Source of the DNA: Mesostigma viride
Taxonomy: Eukaryota > Streptophyta > Mesostigmatophyceae > Mesostigmatales > Mesostigmataceae
Length of the DNA: 64,000 nt
Assembly: GCA_009746045.1 (NCBI GenBank)
Contig: RPFO01000072.1
Coordinates: 953,620-1,017,619 of the forward strand
Reading direction: 5' to 3'
The position numbers and the translations under genes were made by a program. This document shows positions 12,109 through 24,212 of the stretch, one piece after another. Within the stretch, counting starts at the first letter, position 1; each line of letters begins with the position of its first letter. The notes under the pieces were generated by a model. The model searched no databases. It saw only the letters and a program-made list of their open reading frames with translations, and was not told the origin of the DNA.

Positions 12109-13008
12109 TTACAACGTTCGGTCGCACACCACCATGCAGATGACTAAGGCTGGCTAAGTCCGGAATCCCCCCGTTTTGCGAACGGAGACGGTGCCAACGT
12201 ATACATGACGCACTGCACCTGCCTCTGTCCGCCGTTGGATTCAGCAGATCGACGAACCTGGCAGCATCCCGCGCAAAAATTTTTTGAACGTCTTTCGCCA
12301 AAAGGCACCAACGGCAGCTACACAAACGGCCGGACCGCACGCCTCGCGCGGGGCCCGCACGCCCCGCGCGGCTGCGTGCGGATCGGCTAAACTCCGTACT
12401 GCTTGGTACAAGTACAGAGGCCTCAGGAGCTAAGGCTGTACCGTTTCAGTAGACTTCTACCAATGAGCCCGTGACTAACCAACACTACCGTACACTGACC
12501 GTAATATCTACCATTTGAATGACTGAGAAAATGTCCGTTTGATCAAAAGGGATCGACGACATCGAAAGCGTTGGCGAGCAGACTCAAACTTGCAACGGGT
12601 GACTTAGCGGCTATCACGGCGGCGGGTGGCACCAGAAAGATGGCGGTCGGTTGCTACCCACCCATGGATACCGGACTCGAGCCGAACACTTACATCGACA
12701 CACATGCTAGCTGGCCAAATTTCGTGATGTCTCCTTTCCCTTCCTCCACGGATACCTACATTGTCCAGTTTCATTGGTCATCCTGCAGGCTTCCTGAGTT
12801 TTATCGCCAAATTATGTTGGATGCGTTCCTGGAAATGTGGACTGAGCCGGACTTCATGGTCACGGTTGATTAGTGAGCTGCCAGTGGTCTCACTGGCGCA
12901 GACGCCCTAGCGTGGCTCGATTTGTGATCCCGATGGCAACTGGTTAGCCACGGAGGGCCGGCATTGACCATCAACGGTCGATGCCGGCCCTCCATGTAGA
13001 GATTGTAA
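12109..13008. promoter_or_regulatory. Divergent intergenic region of the CACTA element
   Basis: Lies between the starts of the two divergent CACTA genes and so probably contains both promoters. A 100-codon open frame on + (12571-12873) with a phrase YIDTHASWPNF, similar to FMDTHSSWPAF in the transposase exon at about 13880, may be an upstream exon or a partial duplication. The promoter assignment is by position only. Confidence 0.45.
12952..12993. repeat. Stem-loop, 18-bp arms
   Basis: GGAGGGCCGGCATTGACC pairs with 12976-12993 (17 of 18 bp), with a 6-base loop. It sits 15 bp upstream of the first ATG of the transposase frame. Confidence 0.85.
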
Positions 13009-16000
13009 ATGCGTCAAGGACAGACAGTCGATGAATTCATGGCCGAGGACCCTGACGACGGGTCGGCCAGTGGAGAGGATGCAGCACGCCAGTTTGCTAG
13101 AAATTATGACGAAGCAGTGGCCAGAGTCAAGGACGATACGCCATTGTACCCGGGATCTGAGAGCAAGGCCTTGATGTTTACATTGCAATTGCTGACGCTA
13201 ATGGGGGAAAACTCATGCCCTCAGACCTTTGCTGATGAGCTCTTTAAGCTGTTGGGAAACGTTCTCCCCGCGGGCAACGCTCTGCCCGACAGTATCTCGA
13301 AGGCACGGAAAGTGATCAAAGGCTTGGGCTTGGGGTACCGTGTGTACGATGCCTGCCCATGCGAGGGTTACTTGTACAAGGACAAGATTACTAAGAGCTG
13401 CCCTCTTTGCAAGCTGTCGCGCTACGAGACGTACACTGACAGAAACGGTGACATCGTCAACTCGCGGAAAGCGCATCGCCAGGTTAGGCACTTCCCCCTG
13501 ATGGATCGGATTAGGGCCTGGTTCCGAGTCCCGGAAATGGCGGAAGCCCTTCAGTACGCTGCGAACCATGAAAACAAGGAGCCAGACTCATCCACGCGCG
13601 TTGTGGACGGCTTGAAAGGCAGGTTTGCACTTGTTTCTACGCCTTCTGTTATGCAATGTGTGCCAAAGTATCAAGTTCGAGATTTTTCCTCTTGCGCTTA
13701 TCTTTTGTTTGTACTGCTCTGATGGATACCTTTCTTTTTACGTCTGGTGTTTCTTGTGCATGGACCTGTTCGTGCAGACAGCCGTGCCATCCAGCACATA
13801 AAGAACAACTGGGACTTTCGCAGCCAGCCGCGGAACACCATCTTCCTTCTGAATTTTGACGGAGTATGTCCAAGGTCTTTCATGGATACCCACAGCAGCT
13901 GGCCCGCGTTTGTTTCCTGTGTGAACTTGCCCGAGTGGGTTATGGTGAATGGGCGGTTTTGCCCTATGGTGCTTCTTGTGGGCGCCATGAAGGGGAAGGC
14001 ACCCAAGAACATGACCATTTTTTTGGACTTGATCGCTGAGGACTTCCTGGTACAGTGGTACTGTGGAAGGGGTATTACATTTGTGATGTGACGCTGGACG
14101 TGGCGGGTGTTTACACTACGACATTTGTGAGGTCCATTCTTGCTGGCATAATTCACGACTATATACCCGGCATACTCCAAGTCCCTGAACATTCCAGATG
14201 CAGGGTACTATCAATGCGTCCTACATGGTGATGAGTGGCGTGGGGTTTTTATCTCAAATGGCCGTATCGTTCTCCTTGGCAATGACCGCATGTTTCCCGA
14301 GGGTGACCCCCGCCGGCCGGCTCACGCTCCTGTTGTTCAGGAGATGGACCATGCTGGCTACCTGAAGTACTGTGCTACGCTAAAAAAGCAGCCCGAGCCG
14401 TTTCTCAAGTTACCGTACTGGGTTCACCTGAAGATCCGTCATTTTATTGACGAGTTCCATCTGTGTCCCAACAACTTCAAGCGGGTCATTCATTGCACAA
14501 GCGGTAATTGCTAAACATTTAATTGTATCATTTCATTGTGATTGTTGCATGCATACATTGACTGTGGCCTATCTGTTCACATGGAAAGCTGATGTAATAT
14601 TGTTTTTTTTTTTTTTCTGTTTGTACTATATGCAGGGAAGGCTATGGCGACCGGGTCACTTCGTGGCAGGCTGAAGGTCCTCGGTCTGAACCCGGAGCTG
14701 TGGCGGCCTGATGAAGACCCTCCACCGGAGGGAGACCCACCACCGGAGGGAGACCCACCACCGGAGGGAGACCCACCACCGGAGGGAGACCCACCACCGG
14801 AGGGAGACCACCAAAGTCCACCGAAGAAAGGCCGCAAGAAGAAGAGGGCGCCAGCACCGCGCCCCGGGTTCCAGCTGACGGCTGAGGAAAAGGCTGATAT
14901 CAAGCGTAAGTGTGACATTGGGTTTTTATTTTTCCCGTAATTTGGAAATTTAATATGTAGGACTGACTATGGTCTGTGTGATTTACATAGGACTGACTAT
15001 TTTTTTCGGCTGTCGTGTTACTACTATGTGTTATTTTTTTGCGTGTGGTTGTAATGCGCAGGTCTCGATGACATCATGGCGCATAGCCTACCCGACTACT
15101 TCACCGGCCGGATCAGTGGCTTGCTCTGCGATGCGAAGAGTACTGAAAAATCCAAGACGCGTGACAAGATCCTCTACTTTTGCAAGCAACTCCCGACCAT
15201 CTTGCGTGGGCGGTTAGATGACGATGCACGGCAAGCATTTCTCCTTCAATCAGCGGCCTGGGACTTTGTGTTTTCTAGCGGCCCGGCGACTCAGCAGCAG
15301 TTGGATGACTGCGGCGAGATGTTTTTGCTTGCTGCTGTGGCGATGGAGCGTATAGCGCCAGCGTCTGAGATGGCAAAATCTGTTCATATGATGGCCCACC
15401 TGGCCCAGCAAATCCCCTTGTTGGGTCAATGTGACACCCGCACCATGGCGTCGGGCGAGCGGATGATGGGGGCCATCACGAAAGCTAAGCTGTCCAACGT
15501 CAATGTGGAGTGCTCCATGGACGGAGCATATCGCAAGTCTGAGGCGCTGACCCATCTGGCCTATCACATGGTGAAAACCGGGATGGTAAGTACACGCTAG
15601 TGACCGATTTTTTTTTTTTTTATGAATTTGTGTGCAGATTTAGTGTTATGTACGCGCTGCTTGTAGCCCGGTCTTAATTGTGCTGCATGCAGCTAATTTC
15701 TGTGCATATTTGTGTGCGCTGCTTGCAATGTCTTGTTTGCTTTCTTTTTTTCTTTCAGCCAAAAGACCGCTACTACATCTGGGACGTCATCCACGCAGAC
15801 CCGTCCAAGAAGGTCGAGTTGGGGGGGCGCAGCCGCAAGAATTTCTACACTTTCACCGCCGCGGAATCTGATGAAGTGGGCGCGATTTTGTTGGAGTATG
15901 CGCTGCCCAATGCGGAGTACAAAGATCCCGAAGTCAACGGCGATGAGGCCTACTGGTAAGACGCCGCTGTCCTATTATTGTAAGTTGCTATTCTTTGAGC

Positions 16001-17130
16001 TGATTTTCTTTCAGTATATGGAACTTCATCTGATTTCCAAGGACTACTGCCGTTATTCTAATTTTTTTTTCTTGCATTGCTATCTTGCTTTGTATACGAT
16101 GTGCATGCAGGCGGCCCTTGTGCAGCGACCTCTCATGGCTCAAAGACTGGATCGGACTCAACCAGCAGCCGCTGGTCCCGGAGCTTGTCCAGGCTGCAGC
16201 AGCCGGCGTGCAGCTCAAGGCTGAGGAGTATGATAGGGTGCACTTGTACGGTTTCAATTACCGGACAAAAGAAGCTGACAGGAAGCAAGCATGGCGGACT
16301 GCAAACTGTGGTGTAGCCTACCATAAGGAGGGAAGCAGCACTCAGTACGGCTACCTGACCCACATTCTCGTGGCGAAGCTGGTGCAGCCGGTGGGGCAGT
16401 GGACTCAACAGCTTGTGCTGAGAGTAGAGCTTTTCGATGCATCGGAGGTGGCTTACATTCGGGATCAACGCTTGGTGTTGGTCCGCAGCGGCGAGGCACC
16501 ACGCACGGCAAAGCTAGTGTGGCCAACATCTGTTAGCTCTGTTGGGTTTGTGCTGGACCCACGGCATCAGCTAGCCCCAGCTTTCGGTCATTCACTGCAA
16601 GCTGCCCCGTCACCTGGCAACCGGGTGGGCTTTGGAGAACGAGTTTTTCCAAAGCACGGCGACAAGGTGGCAGGAAGACATCGATCAGGTACTTCCCACC
16701 TGAGCCGCCCGCTGAACCGCCGCCCGCTGAACCGCCGCCCGCGCCAGCGAGCACGGCGGCACGACCTTCACGCGCAGCCCCGCCGCGCAAGAAAAAGAAG
16801 CCGCCCGATGAACGGCAGCCCGCGCCGGCAGCCACAGCGGCACGACCGGCACGCGCAGCCCCGCCTCGCAAGAAAAAGAAGCCGCCCGCTGAACGGCAGC
16901 CCGCGCCGGCAACCACGGCGGCAGAGCCCTCACGCGCAGCCCCGCCTCGCAAGAGAAAGAAGAAATCTGAGGCTTTGGCGTCTGCATCACACAAGGGGAA
17001 GGAGCCCATGCCCCCGTTGCGCACAAGTGCACGCGCGCGCACGGTCAGGGACTATAGAGAACAAACCTCTAGCAACGAGGGGAATGACAGTGATTTTAAC
17101 GGTAGTGATGCCAAGGATGATTCTGATTGA
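13009..17130 (+). CDS. Tnp2-type CACTA transposase, multi-exon
   Basis: Exon 1 (13009-13622) starts MRQGQTVDEF and carries CxC/CxxC pairs (CPCEGY; CPLCKLSRYETY). Its donor GTTTGC joins in phase to exon 2 at 13782, which holds the Tnp2 core: FLLNFDGVCPRSFMDTHSSW, VGAMKGKAPKNMT (compare the LxTDGxNPF and GPxxPKN blocks of Tnp2). A one-base shift near 14070 leads to GYYICDVTLDVAG and LAGIIHDYIPG. Further exons: about 14180-14509; 14636-14905 with five PPPEGD repeats; about 15062-15588 with a DUF4218-like block (HMMAHLAQQIPLLGQ, GERMMGAITK); 15759-15956; and about 16110 onward with a DUF4216-like block. The tail is Pro/Lys-rich then acidic, ending at about 17130 in a different frame, with TGTAA at 17178. 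Catalysis is DDE cut-and-paste; Asp of FDG is the likely first catalytic residue. Exon ends beyond exon 2 are approximate. Confidence 0.82.
14715..14812 (+). repeat. 18-bp in-frame tandem repeat (PPPEGD)
   Basis: Five copies of CACCGGAGGGAGACCCAC-type units inside a transposase exon, giving an acidic Pro-rich spacer. Confidence 0.9.
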
Positions 17131-17261
17131 TGCTGCTGCGCCAGCATTTTGCGGCCTCATTAGATGCTGCACACAAGTGTAATCATGCCGATATTATGTT
17201 GAATAAAGATGCATCATTCATTGTTTGGGCCTAAACTGACTTGTTGTCGGTTCAGCCCTTG

Positions 17262-17661
17262 TATTTTTTACCACTTTTGTGCTCGTCGTGGTGTTCTTTT
17301 TACCACTTTGGCCACTTTTACCACTTTTACCACTTTTTATCACTTTTTACCACTTTTTACCACTTTTTACCACTTTTTACCACTTTTTACCACTTTTTAC
17401 CACTTTTTACCACTTTTTACCACTTTTTACCACCGTTTTCCACCTTTTACCACTTTTACCACCTCCGTGGCCGTGTTTTAGGTGGTAAAAGTCGCTTTTT
17501 TTTATCACTTTTATCACTTTTTATCACTTTTTATCACTTTTTATCACTTTTTACCGCTTTTTATCACTTTTTACCACTTTATACCACCTTTTGGGTGGTT
17601 TTGGGTGGTAAAAAGTGATAAAAAGTGATAAAAAGTGATAAAAAGTGATAAAAGTGGTATT
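17262..17661. repeat. Right sub-terminal repeat array (TTTTTACCAC)
   Basis: Mirror of the left array: units of TTTTTACCAC and TTTTTATCAC to about 17590, then inverted units (GTGGTAAAAAGTGATAAAAA) up to the terminal repeat. Confidence 0.88.
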
Positions 17662-17686
17662 TTTTACGGCAACCGAGTTCCTAGTG
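17662..17686 (-). repeat. CACTA right terminal inverted repeat
   Basis: Exact reverse complement of 8757-8781, ending ...CCTAGTG followed by TA. Confidence 0.95.
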
Positions 17687-17707
17687 TACTCTTGTGTGTG
17701 ATCCACT

Positions 17708-17720
17708 ATATATAAATTAA
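17708..17720. repeat. Target-site duplication, left (RLE LINE)
   Basis: ATATATAAATTAA, repeated exactly at 24348-24360. The two copies bracket the 170-bp array, the whole reading frame and the 3' UTR of the LINE. Confidence 0.88.
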
Positions 17721-17735
17721 AAAGTGATAAAAAGT

Positions 17736-18938
17736 GGCAGGCGGTACCACCATTCCGTGGCAGCTTGGCCCAGTTTGCTACCGGCTGGCACACGTTTTCA
17801 GTGAATTTTGGGCTCCAGATTTAAATGCAACGTGCGGTTTGAGGCAGGGGAAAACATGCGTGGACGATAGGAATTATAGCACCGGCGGGCTTCAAAGTGC
17901 CGGACGGCAGGCGGTACCACCATTCCGTGGCAGCTTGGCCCAGTTTGCTACCGGCTGGCACACGTTTTCAGTGAATTTTGGGCTCCAGATTTAAATGCAA
18001 CGTGCGGTTTGAGGCAGGGGAAAACATGCGTGGACGATAGGAATTATAGCACCGGCGGGCTTCAAAGTGCCGGACGGCAGGCGGTACCACCATTCCGTGG
18101 CAGCTTGGCCCAGTTTGCTACCGGCTGGCACACGTTTTCAGTGAATTTTGGGCTCCAGATTTAAATGCAACGTGCGGTTTGAGGCAGGGGAAAACATGCG
18201 TGGACGATAGGAATTATAGCACCGGCGGGCTTCAAAGTGCCGGACGGCAGGCGGTACCACCATTCCGTGGCAGCTTGGCCCAGTTTGCTACCGGCTGGCA
18301 CACGTTTTCAGTGAATTTTGGGCTCCAGATTTAAATGCAACGTGCGGTTTGAGGCAGGGGAAAACATGCGTGGACGATAGGAATTATAGCACCGGCGGGC
18401 TTCAAAGTGCCGGACGGCAGGCGGTACCACCATTCCGTGGCAGCTTGGCCCAGTTTGCTACCGGCTGGCACACGTTTTCAGTGAATTTTGGGCTCCAGAT
18501 TTAAATGCAACGTGCGGTTTGAGGCAGGGGAAAACATGCGTGGACGATAGGAATTATAGCACCGGCGGGCTTCAAAGTGCCGGACGGCAGGCGGTACCAC
18601 CATTCCGTGGCAGCTTGGCCCAGTTTGCTACCGGCTGGCACACGTTTTCAGTGAATTTTGGGCTCCAGATTTAAATGCAACGTGCGGTTTGAGGCAGGGG
18701 AAAACATGCGTGGACGATAGGAATTATAGCACCGGCGGGCTTCAAAGTGCCGGACGGCAGGCGGTACCACCATTCCGTGGCAGCTTGGCCCAGTTTGCTA
18801 CCGGCTGGCACACGTTTTCAGTGAATTTTGGGCTCCAGATTTAAATGCAACGTGCGGTTTGAGGCAGGGGAAAACATGCGTGGACGATAGGAATTATAGC
18901 ACCGGCGGGCTTCAAAGTGCCGGACGGCAGGCGGTACC
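17736..18938. repeat. 170-bp tandem repeat, 7 copies plus 13 bp
   Basis: Copies begin GGCAGGCGGTACC at 17736, 17906, 18076, 18246, 18416, 18586, 18756 and 18926 (last partial), with virtually no differences. Each contains GGGCTCCAGATTTAAATGCA. Their location inside the LINE target duplications makes them 5' UTR monomers, like the promoter monomers of mouse L1, rather than satellite DNA. Promoter activity is inferred. Confidence 0.93.
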
Positions 18939-18952
18939 GCGACCGCAGCGCG

Positions 18953-19004
18953 TTGGGGGGCTGCCGCCCCCCAAACCCCCCGCGTGGGGGGCTCCGCCCC
19001 CCAC
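18953..19004. repeat. Two tandem GC-rich hairpins in LINE 5' UTR
   Basis: 18953-18974 (arms TTGGGGGGC/GCCCCCCAA, 4-base loop) and 18984-19004 (arms GTGGGGGGC/GCCCCCCAC, 3-base loop), about 50 bases upstream of the first ATG (19053). Confidence 0.85.
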
Positions 19005-19052
19005 ACCCCCCGCCCCCCCCCTCGGTGGCTGCCACGCCTGCCCTGATTGTTC

Positions 19053-22000
19053 ATGGACGACCCACGACCCCCTTCGCCCAACGGCTCCCCCGCTCCCCGG
19101 TTGGCGCCTCGGCGGTCCTCTCGGCTTGCGGCCCTTCTTGCGGAGGTGGGCGACCCGGCTGCGGGGGGCTCGGGCGCCCCGGTCTCCCCCTCCTTGGTCT
19201 GCGAGGTCTGCCGGAGCGGGCACCGCGGGCACCACATGTTAGTTTGTGATGCTTGCAATTCCGGGTGGCACTTGCAGTGTCTTACTCCCCGGCTCTACCG
19301 GGTCCCGCCGGGCTCCTGGACGTGCCCGCGCTGTCCCCCCCGGCGGGCCCCGGGCTGCCCTCCCCGCTGGGTGCTCCGGCCCCCTGCCCCGTGTGCCCCC
19401 CTGCCGAGGCCCTCGGGGCGGGCCGTGGCCTGCCCGATGGGGCCGCCGTTGCTCGGGCCCTGGCGCCCTCGGCCCCGGGGCCCCACCCGTCGCCTGGCCC
19501 CGCCGACGGGGGCGCGGCGCTGTCGCCTGGGCTGGGCCCGGCCGACCCCCGGCGGGCCTGGCGACCCCGGCGCCCGCCCCCGGCCCCTCGCTCCCCGACG
19601 CTCTGGCCTCCCTTCCCCCGGCCGCGGTTGGCCACCCAGCCGCCACCCCCGTCCTTGCCGCGTGGGACGGCGGCCCCCGGGCCCACGCGTTCACCTCGTG
19701 GCCGCCCTCGCACATTGTCGGCGTGGTGGGCCGCGCCACCTTTTCTTGGGCGTACTGCCCTTTGTTGCTGGACGCGGTCGGGTTGGAGGCCGCCTTCCCC
19801 TCGCTCCCTAGGCCCCCGGCCTTCCTGGCCCTAGTTGCGCGGGTGCGGGCGACATTTCTTTCCGCCGCCCCCCGGTGACGGCCTCGACTCTTTGGGGGTA
19901 TGTCTTGGAAGGATATCACGCCGGCTGCCGGCTGCCGTGGCATCTCCCGGCCGCCCGGCAGGAAGAGCTGCTTTCCCTGGACGAGCGGGTGGGTCAGGAG
20001 GTGGTCGAGTTCGTCACGGCGGTGGCTCGAGACGCACAGGTCTCGGTGCGGGCGGCCTACCTCGCGGGCGGCGCCGACCTGGGCCTCATGTCCCCGCGGC
20101 AGCTTCGCCTCTTCTTGGACGCCCAGGCCCCGCCTCCCGGCCCGGTTGCCAGTGGGGGCTTTCTCATCACCTCCCTCAGCCTGGCGCAGGCCGCCATGCT
20201 GCGTGTGGAGTTCGGGGCCCCCATCGCGGTTCAGGGCGGCCAGGCCATCTTGGTGGACTCGGCCGGGCGCGCCCAGCCCCTAACCGCGGGGACGCCTGTT
20301 TCTGCCTTCCTCCACGACATCCTGGAGTTGGCAGGCATCCCGCACGAATGGCACCCCGCGGCTGACCAACCGGTCGGCATCCTCTCGCGCGCCCAGATTG
20401 CTGCTCTCCCGGGTTGCTGGGAGGCCGGCTGGGACCCGCCCCCCCTCATGTCCGGTCCCTTCTGGAGGGGGACGACCCCGAGTCGGGCTCCTGTGCCATC
20501 TGCCTTGAGCCCTTCCGGCCGGGGGATGGCTTGTGTCGCCTGCCCGCGTGCGGCCACACATTCCATCAAGCGTGCATCGCGCGCAGCTTGCTCCACTCCG
20601 TGCCGCGCTGCCCGTTGTGCCGGGCTGTTGTGCCGCCCCCTGGGACTGCGCTTCCTCTCGGCCCGCCCCCGGTCTCGCTGGGTCCCCTGCCGGGTCCCCA
20701 CCGGGCCCCGGGGCCAGCTGCCTCCCCGACCCCTCGGCCGCCGCCCCCGGCCTCGTTGCCGGGGCCTGGGGTGGTCGCGGGCGCGCTGGCGAGTCCCCCT
20801 GGGAGGGGCGCCGGCGTTCTCGATCCCCCTCCGCTGGGGGTCTCCCCGGTGGGCACTGCCTCCTCCGTGGCCCCGGCGGGCATGCCGGGCGCTGGTCGGG
20901 TCGTGGTGCGCGCGCCTGCCGGCCCGGCTGGGGAGACGCCGCAGGCCCCACGTCCTGCCTTTGCTGGCGCCGCTCCCCGCCACTCAGCGCCCGCCGACGG
21001 CCTTCACCGGTGTGCCGTGCTGCTTCCCACGGGGTCCCCGTGTGCTGGTGTGTTCCACAACCGTAACCTCCTCTGCCAGCACCTTCGCGCTGTGCACCCC
21101 GATCTCGGCGCGGCGGATCTGCAGGCCATGAGCTGTTACCGGTGCCCGGAAGCTCACTGCCAGCGGGTGTACTCCATTCACGGGCGCGCTCAGCACGCGC
21201 GCGCCTGTGTTGCTCAACGGCCCCTCAACCGGCCAGCAGTCCCGGCCCCCTCCCCCCTCCCGCCTCGGCTCCCACCGGCTCCCAGCCCCCGCCGCCCGAC
21301 TACTCGGCCAGTTGGCGTTGGCTTGACACGGTTCCCTGGGATGCATGCGCCATCAACCCGACGTCTACCCTGACCGACCTCCCCCACCGCGCGCGTAGCC
21401 TTTTCGCGCAATGTGCAATCGTTTCTCTCCGGCGCATGCACGCCGCTCCGGACGACCCGCTGGGCTTTAAACTGCACATGGTGACCCCCCGCCTGCTCCT
21501 CACCCCTCTCGGGCGTGGTGTGCGCGGCCTCCAGGGTGCGGTTATTGCCCGTTGCCGACGCTTTCTGCAGGGGGACTGGGAGGGGCTGTTTGGCGTGCCG
21601 CCCCCGCGCACGGCCCGGCTGTCGGGGGAGGTCAACTTCGAGCGGGTGGCCGCCGACGTCATCCGCCTCGTCCGCGAGGGGCAGCTCAGCCGGGCCATGA
21701 CCCGCTTGGAAATGGCCAAGCTGGCCCCCGCCAATGCGGCTACCCTGGCGGCCTTGGAGGCTCTTCACCCTGCGGAGCCCGGATTCCAGCTGCCCGTGCC
21801 GGACCCCCTGCCGGCCCCCCTCCGGCTGGACCGCGACTGCTTCCTGGAGGTGATGCGTGCGGTCCCGCGGGCTTCCTCTACCGGGCCGTCGGGCTGGCGC
21901 TACGAGCACTTGGAGGTCCTGGTGGGGCATGGGGGCGAGGACATTCTCTTTGACACCCTCATTGACCTGGCGGCTGGTCGCGTTCCTCCCGCTGCGCGCG

Positions 22001-24212
22001 AGTGGTTAGCGGGCGCTCGCCTCCTCGCTCTGCTCAAGGGTGTCTTGCCCCCCCCGAGGGCAAGGTGCGCCCGATCGCCTGCGGTGAGGTGCTCCGCAAG
22101 CTCGTGGGCAAAGTGATCTGCCGCCAAAAGGCGCCCGAGCTCCGTGCCTTTTTCTGCCCGCCCCTCGCAGCGGGTGAGACCTCGGTGGCGGCCCAGCTGG
22201 GGGTGACGACTCCAGGCGGGGCGGATATCCTCATCCATTCGGTGCAGGCCTACCTCGAGGCCCACCCCACCCACGCTGTCGTCAAGGTCGACTGCCACAA
22301 CGCGTTCAACAGTCTGTCCCGCGCCAGCATGTTTGCGGCCGTCATGGAGTCCTTCGAGGACTTGTACGCTTGGACAGCCGTGTGCTACGGCCAGCCCGGC
22401 CAACTGGTTCACATCATGGAGGACGGCACTCGCGGCGGCCTGCTGTCGCGGTCGGGCACCCAGCAAGGGGACCCCCTGGGACCCCTGTACTTTGCCGCCC
22501 CCCTCCAGGGTTGCCTCCAAGCGGTCCATGCTGCCCACCCGGCGGTCGCTATTCAGGCCTACTTGGATGATATCTACCTTCTGGGCCCTGTGCCGGACAC
22601 CACCGCGGCTCTGCTGGCACTGCAGACCGCGGTGGCCGACATCAACCTCCAGTTGACCCTGGCCAAGTGCGCGGTGTACTCGCCCCAAGGTGATTGCTCC
22701 GGCTTTCCGCCCCAGCTCTTGGGCCGGGACGAGCGCCTCCATGGGTTGGATGTCCTCGGCGTTCCGGTTGGCGACCCCGCGTTTGTCATCGATGCTCTGC
22801 GGGCCGCCCTCGAGGCACGCACTGAGGTACTGCCCTTGATTGCGCGCCTTCATGATTCGCAGACCAAGGGTCTGCTTCTGTGGTTTTGCGCTCACCCTCG
22901 CGTCGTTCACTGGCTCCGGGGCGCTCTTCCGGCTCAGGTCCGGCTGGCCGCCGAGGGCCACGACGAACGCATCCAGTCGGCCTTGGCGCAGCTGGTCCCG
23001 GGCCCCGACCTCCCGCCACATGCTATTCGCATTGCCTCCCTGCCTGCACGGATGGGTGGCTGCGGTCTGACTCGTGCCGCCCGGCTGGCCCCAGCAGCAT
23101 TTTTGGGCTCCGTCGCTCAGTCGTGGGCGGAAAGCTGCCGGCTCCTGCCCCTTTTGGCAACGGCAGCGCCTGACCTCCTGGACCCCAGCAGCCCTTTGCC
23201 CTTCGTCACCGCCATCCAGGAGGCCTATGCTGAGATCCAGCAGGCCTGTTCTCCCGTCCGTGCCGCTCAGGCGGTACAGCGCCACCTCCCTCGCGGCACT
23301 CCCTCGGTCGCCTCCGTTCAATCTCCCGCCGCATTCCCTGCTCGCGTCATCGATAAACACCAGAAAACCTACGCGGGTATTCTGCACACGGCTGATTGGA
23401 TTGCTCTTTTCGCGGACCTCAACGCCCAGGGACGTGCGTGGCTGTTCTCGCTTTCCTTGCGGAGTGTGGGCTCGGCGTACCTTCGTGCTCTTCCCATGGC
23501 CCCCCCATTCGCCTTGGCTCCCAGCCACTACTCGGTGGCGCTCCGGCACCAGCTATTTGCCCCGCAGCCTCTTGTTCCGGCCGGGCGGCCTTGTGGTAGC
23601 TGTGGGCAGCCGCTGGATCCCACGGGGACTCACTACCTTGCCTGCATGGGGGGCCAACAGAATCAGAATTGGTATTTGTATTTGCACACTGTCCTCCTGA
23701 CGGTGGTGCTCGCCATGATTCGGTCGGTTTTCCCCCACGCGAACATCCGGTCCGAGGATGCGGATGGCGCTGCCTTCTATTCCCCCAACCACCGGCCTGA
23801 CATCGTGGTGCTGGACTTTGAGGGGGGTGGCCGGCATCTGCTTATTGACGTTTCGGTGGCGCGGCCCTTGGCTCTTAGCCACGTGGCTGGGGCCTCCCTC
23901 ACGGCAGGTTACACGGCGGACCGGGCGGAGCGGGCCAAGCTCCTGGCCTACGGCGACGTCGGGCACCATCGTGTGGTGCCCTTTGTCCTGGAGGAGTTTG
24001 GGGCCATGGGGCCCCTGACCTCCGCCTTCTTCAAGGAGTGTTGCCGGCTCCGGGAGGACCGGCTGGACCTGGAGGGCCAGCGGGCCCCATGGTCGGCGCG
24101 GACCTGGACGTCATATTGGCGTCAGCGCTTGTCGGTGGCGCTGACTCGGGCCATGGCTGACATCATGCTCCGCCGTACGCGGGCTGATTTTGCGGTGCAG
24201 CAGGGCTATTAG
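19053..24212 (+). CDS. LINE polyprotein: PHD, RING-H2, C2H2, RT, CCHC, RLE (frame-broken at C-runs)
   Basis: First ATG 19053 (MDDPRPPSPNG). PHD finger about 19194-19337 (CEVC...CDACNSGWHLQC...CPRC). A middle domain of unknown type follows (19690-20450). RING-H2 about 20491-20622 (CAICLEPF, CGHTFHQAC, CPLC). Two C2H2-like fingers lie at 21010-21210. Reverse transcriptase about 22060-22660: KVRPIACGEVLRK, motif A VKVDCHNAFN, motif B RSGTQQGDPLGP, motif C AYLDD. CCHC at 23591-23644 (CGSC...HYLAC) precedes a restriction-like endonuclease with RPDIVVLDFEGGGRHLLIDV at about 23793. Stop at 24212. The frame changes at C7 19335-19341, C6 19868-19873, C7 20439-20445, a C-rich stretch 21246-21298, and C8 22048-22055. 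Corrected, this is about 1,715 residues. Role: nick DNA and prime reverse transcription at the target. Confidence 0.88.

Larger units (their letters stand above)
8757..17686 (+). mobile_element. Complete CACTA (En/Spm, CMC superfamily) DNA transposon
   Basis: Ends are 25-bp perfect inverted repeats starting CACTAGGAACTCGGTTGCC (8757-8781 and 17662-17686), the diagnostic CACTA terminus. A TA dinucleotide flanks both ends (8755-8756, 17687-17688), compatible with the 2-3 bp duplications of this family. Inside each end is a sub-terminal array of GTGGTAAAAA-type units in mirrored orientation, the usual place for binding of the accessory transposon protein. The interior carries two divergent genes: a Tnp2-type transposase on + (13009-17130) and a Pro-rich protein on - (9764-12108). 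This is the classical two-gene En/Spm plan. Confidence 0.93.

Noticed and set aside
17736-18938. Centromeric or subtelomeric satellite
   Set aside because: Nucleosome-like unit length was suggestive, but the array lies inside the LINE's target duplications.
21900-23549. 549-codon minus-strand open frame
   Set aside because: Antisense shadow of the LINE reverse transcriptase.
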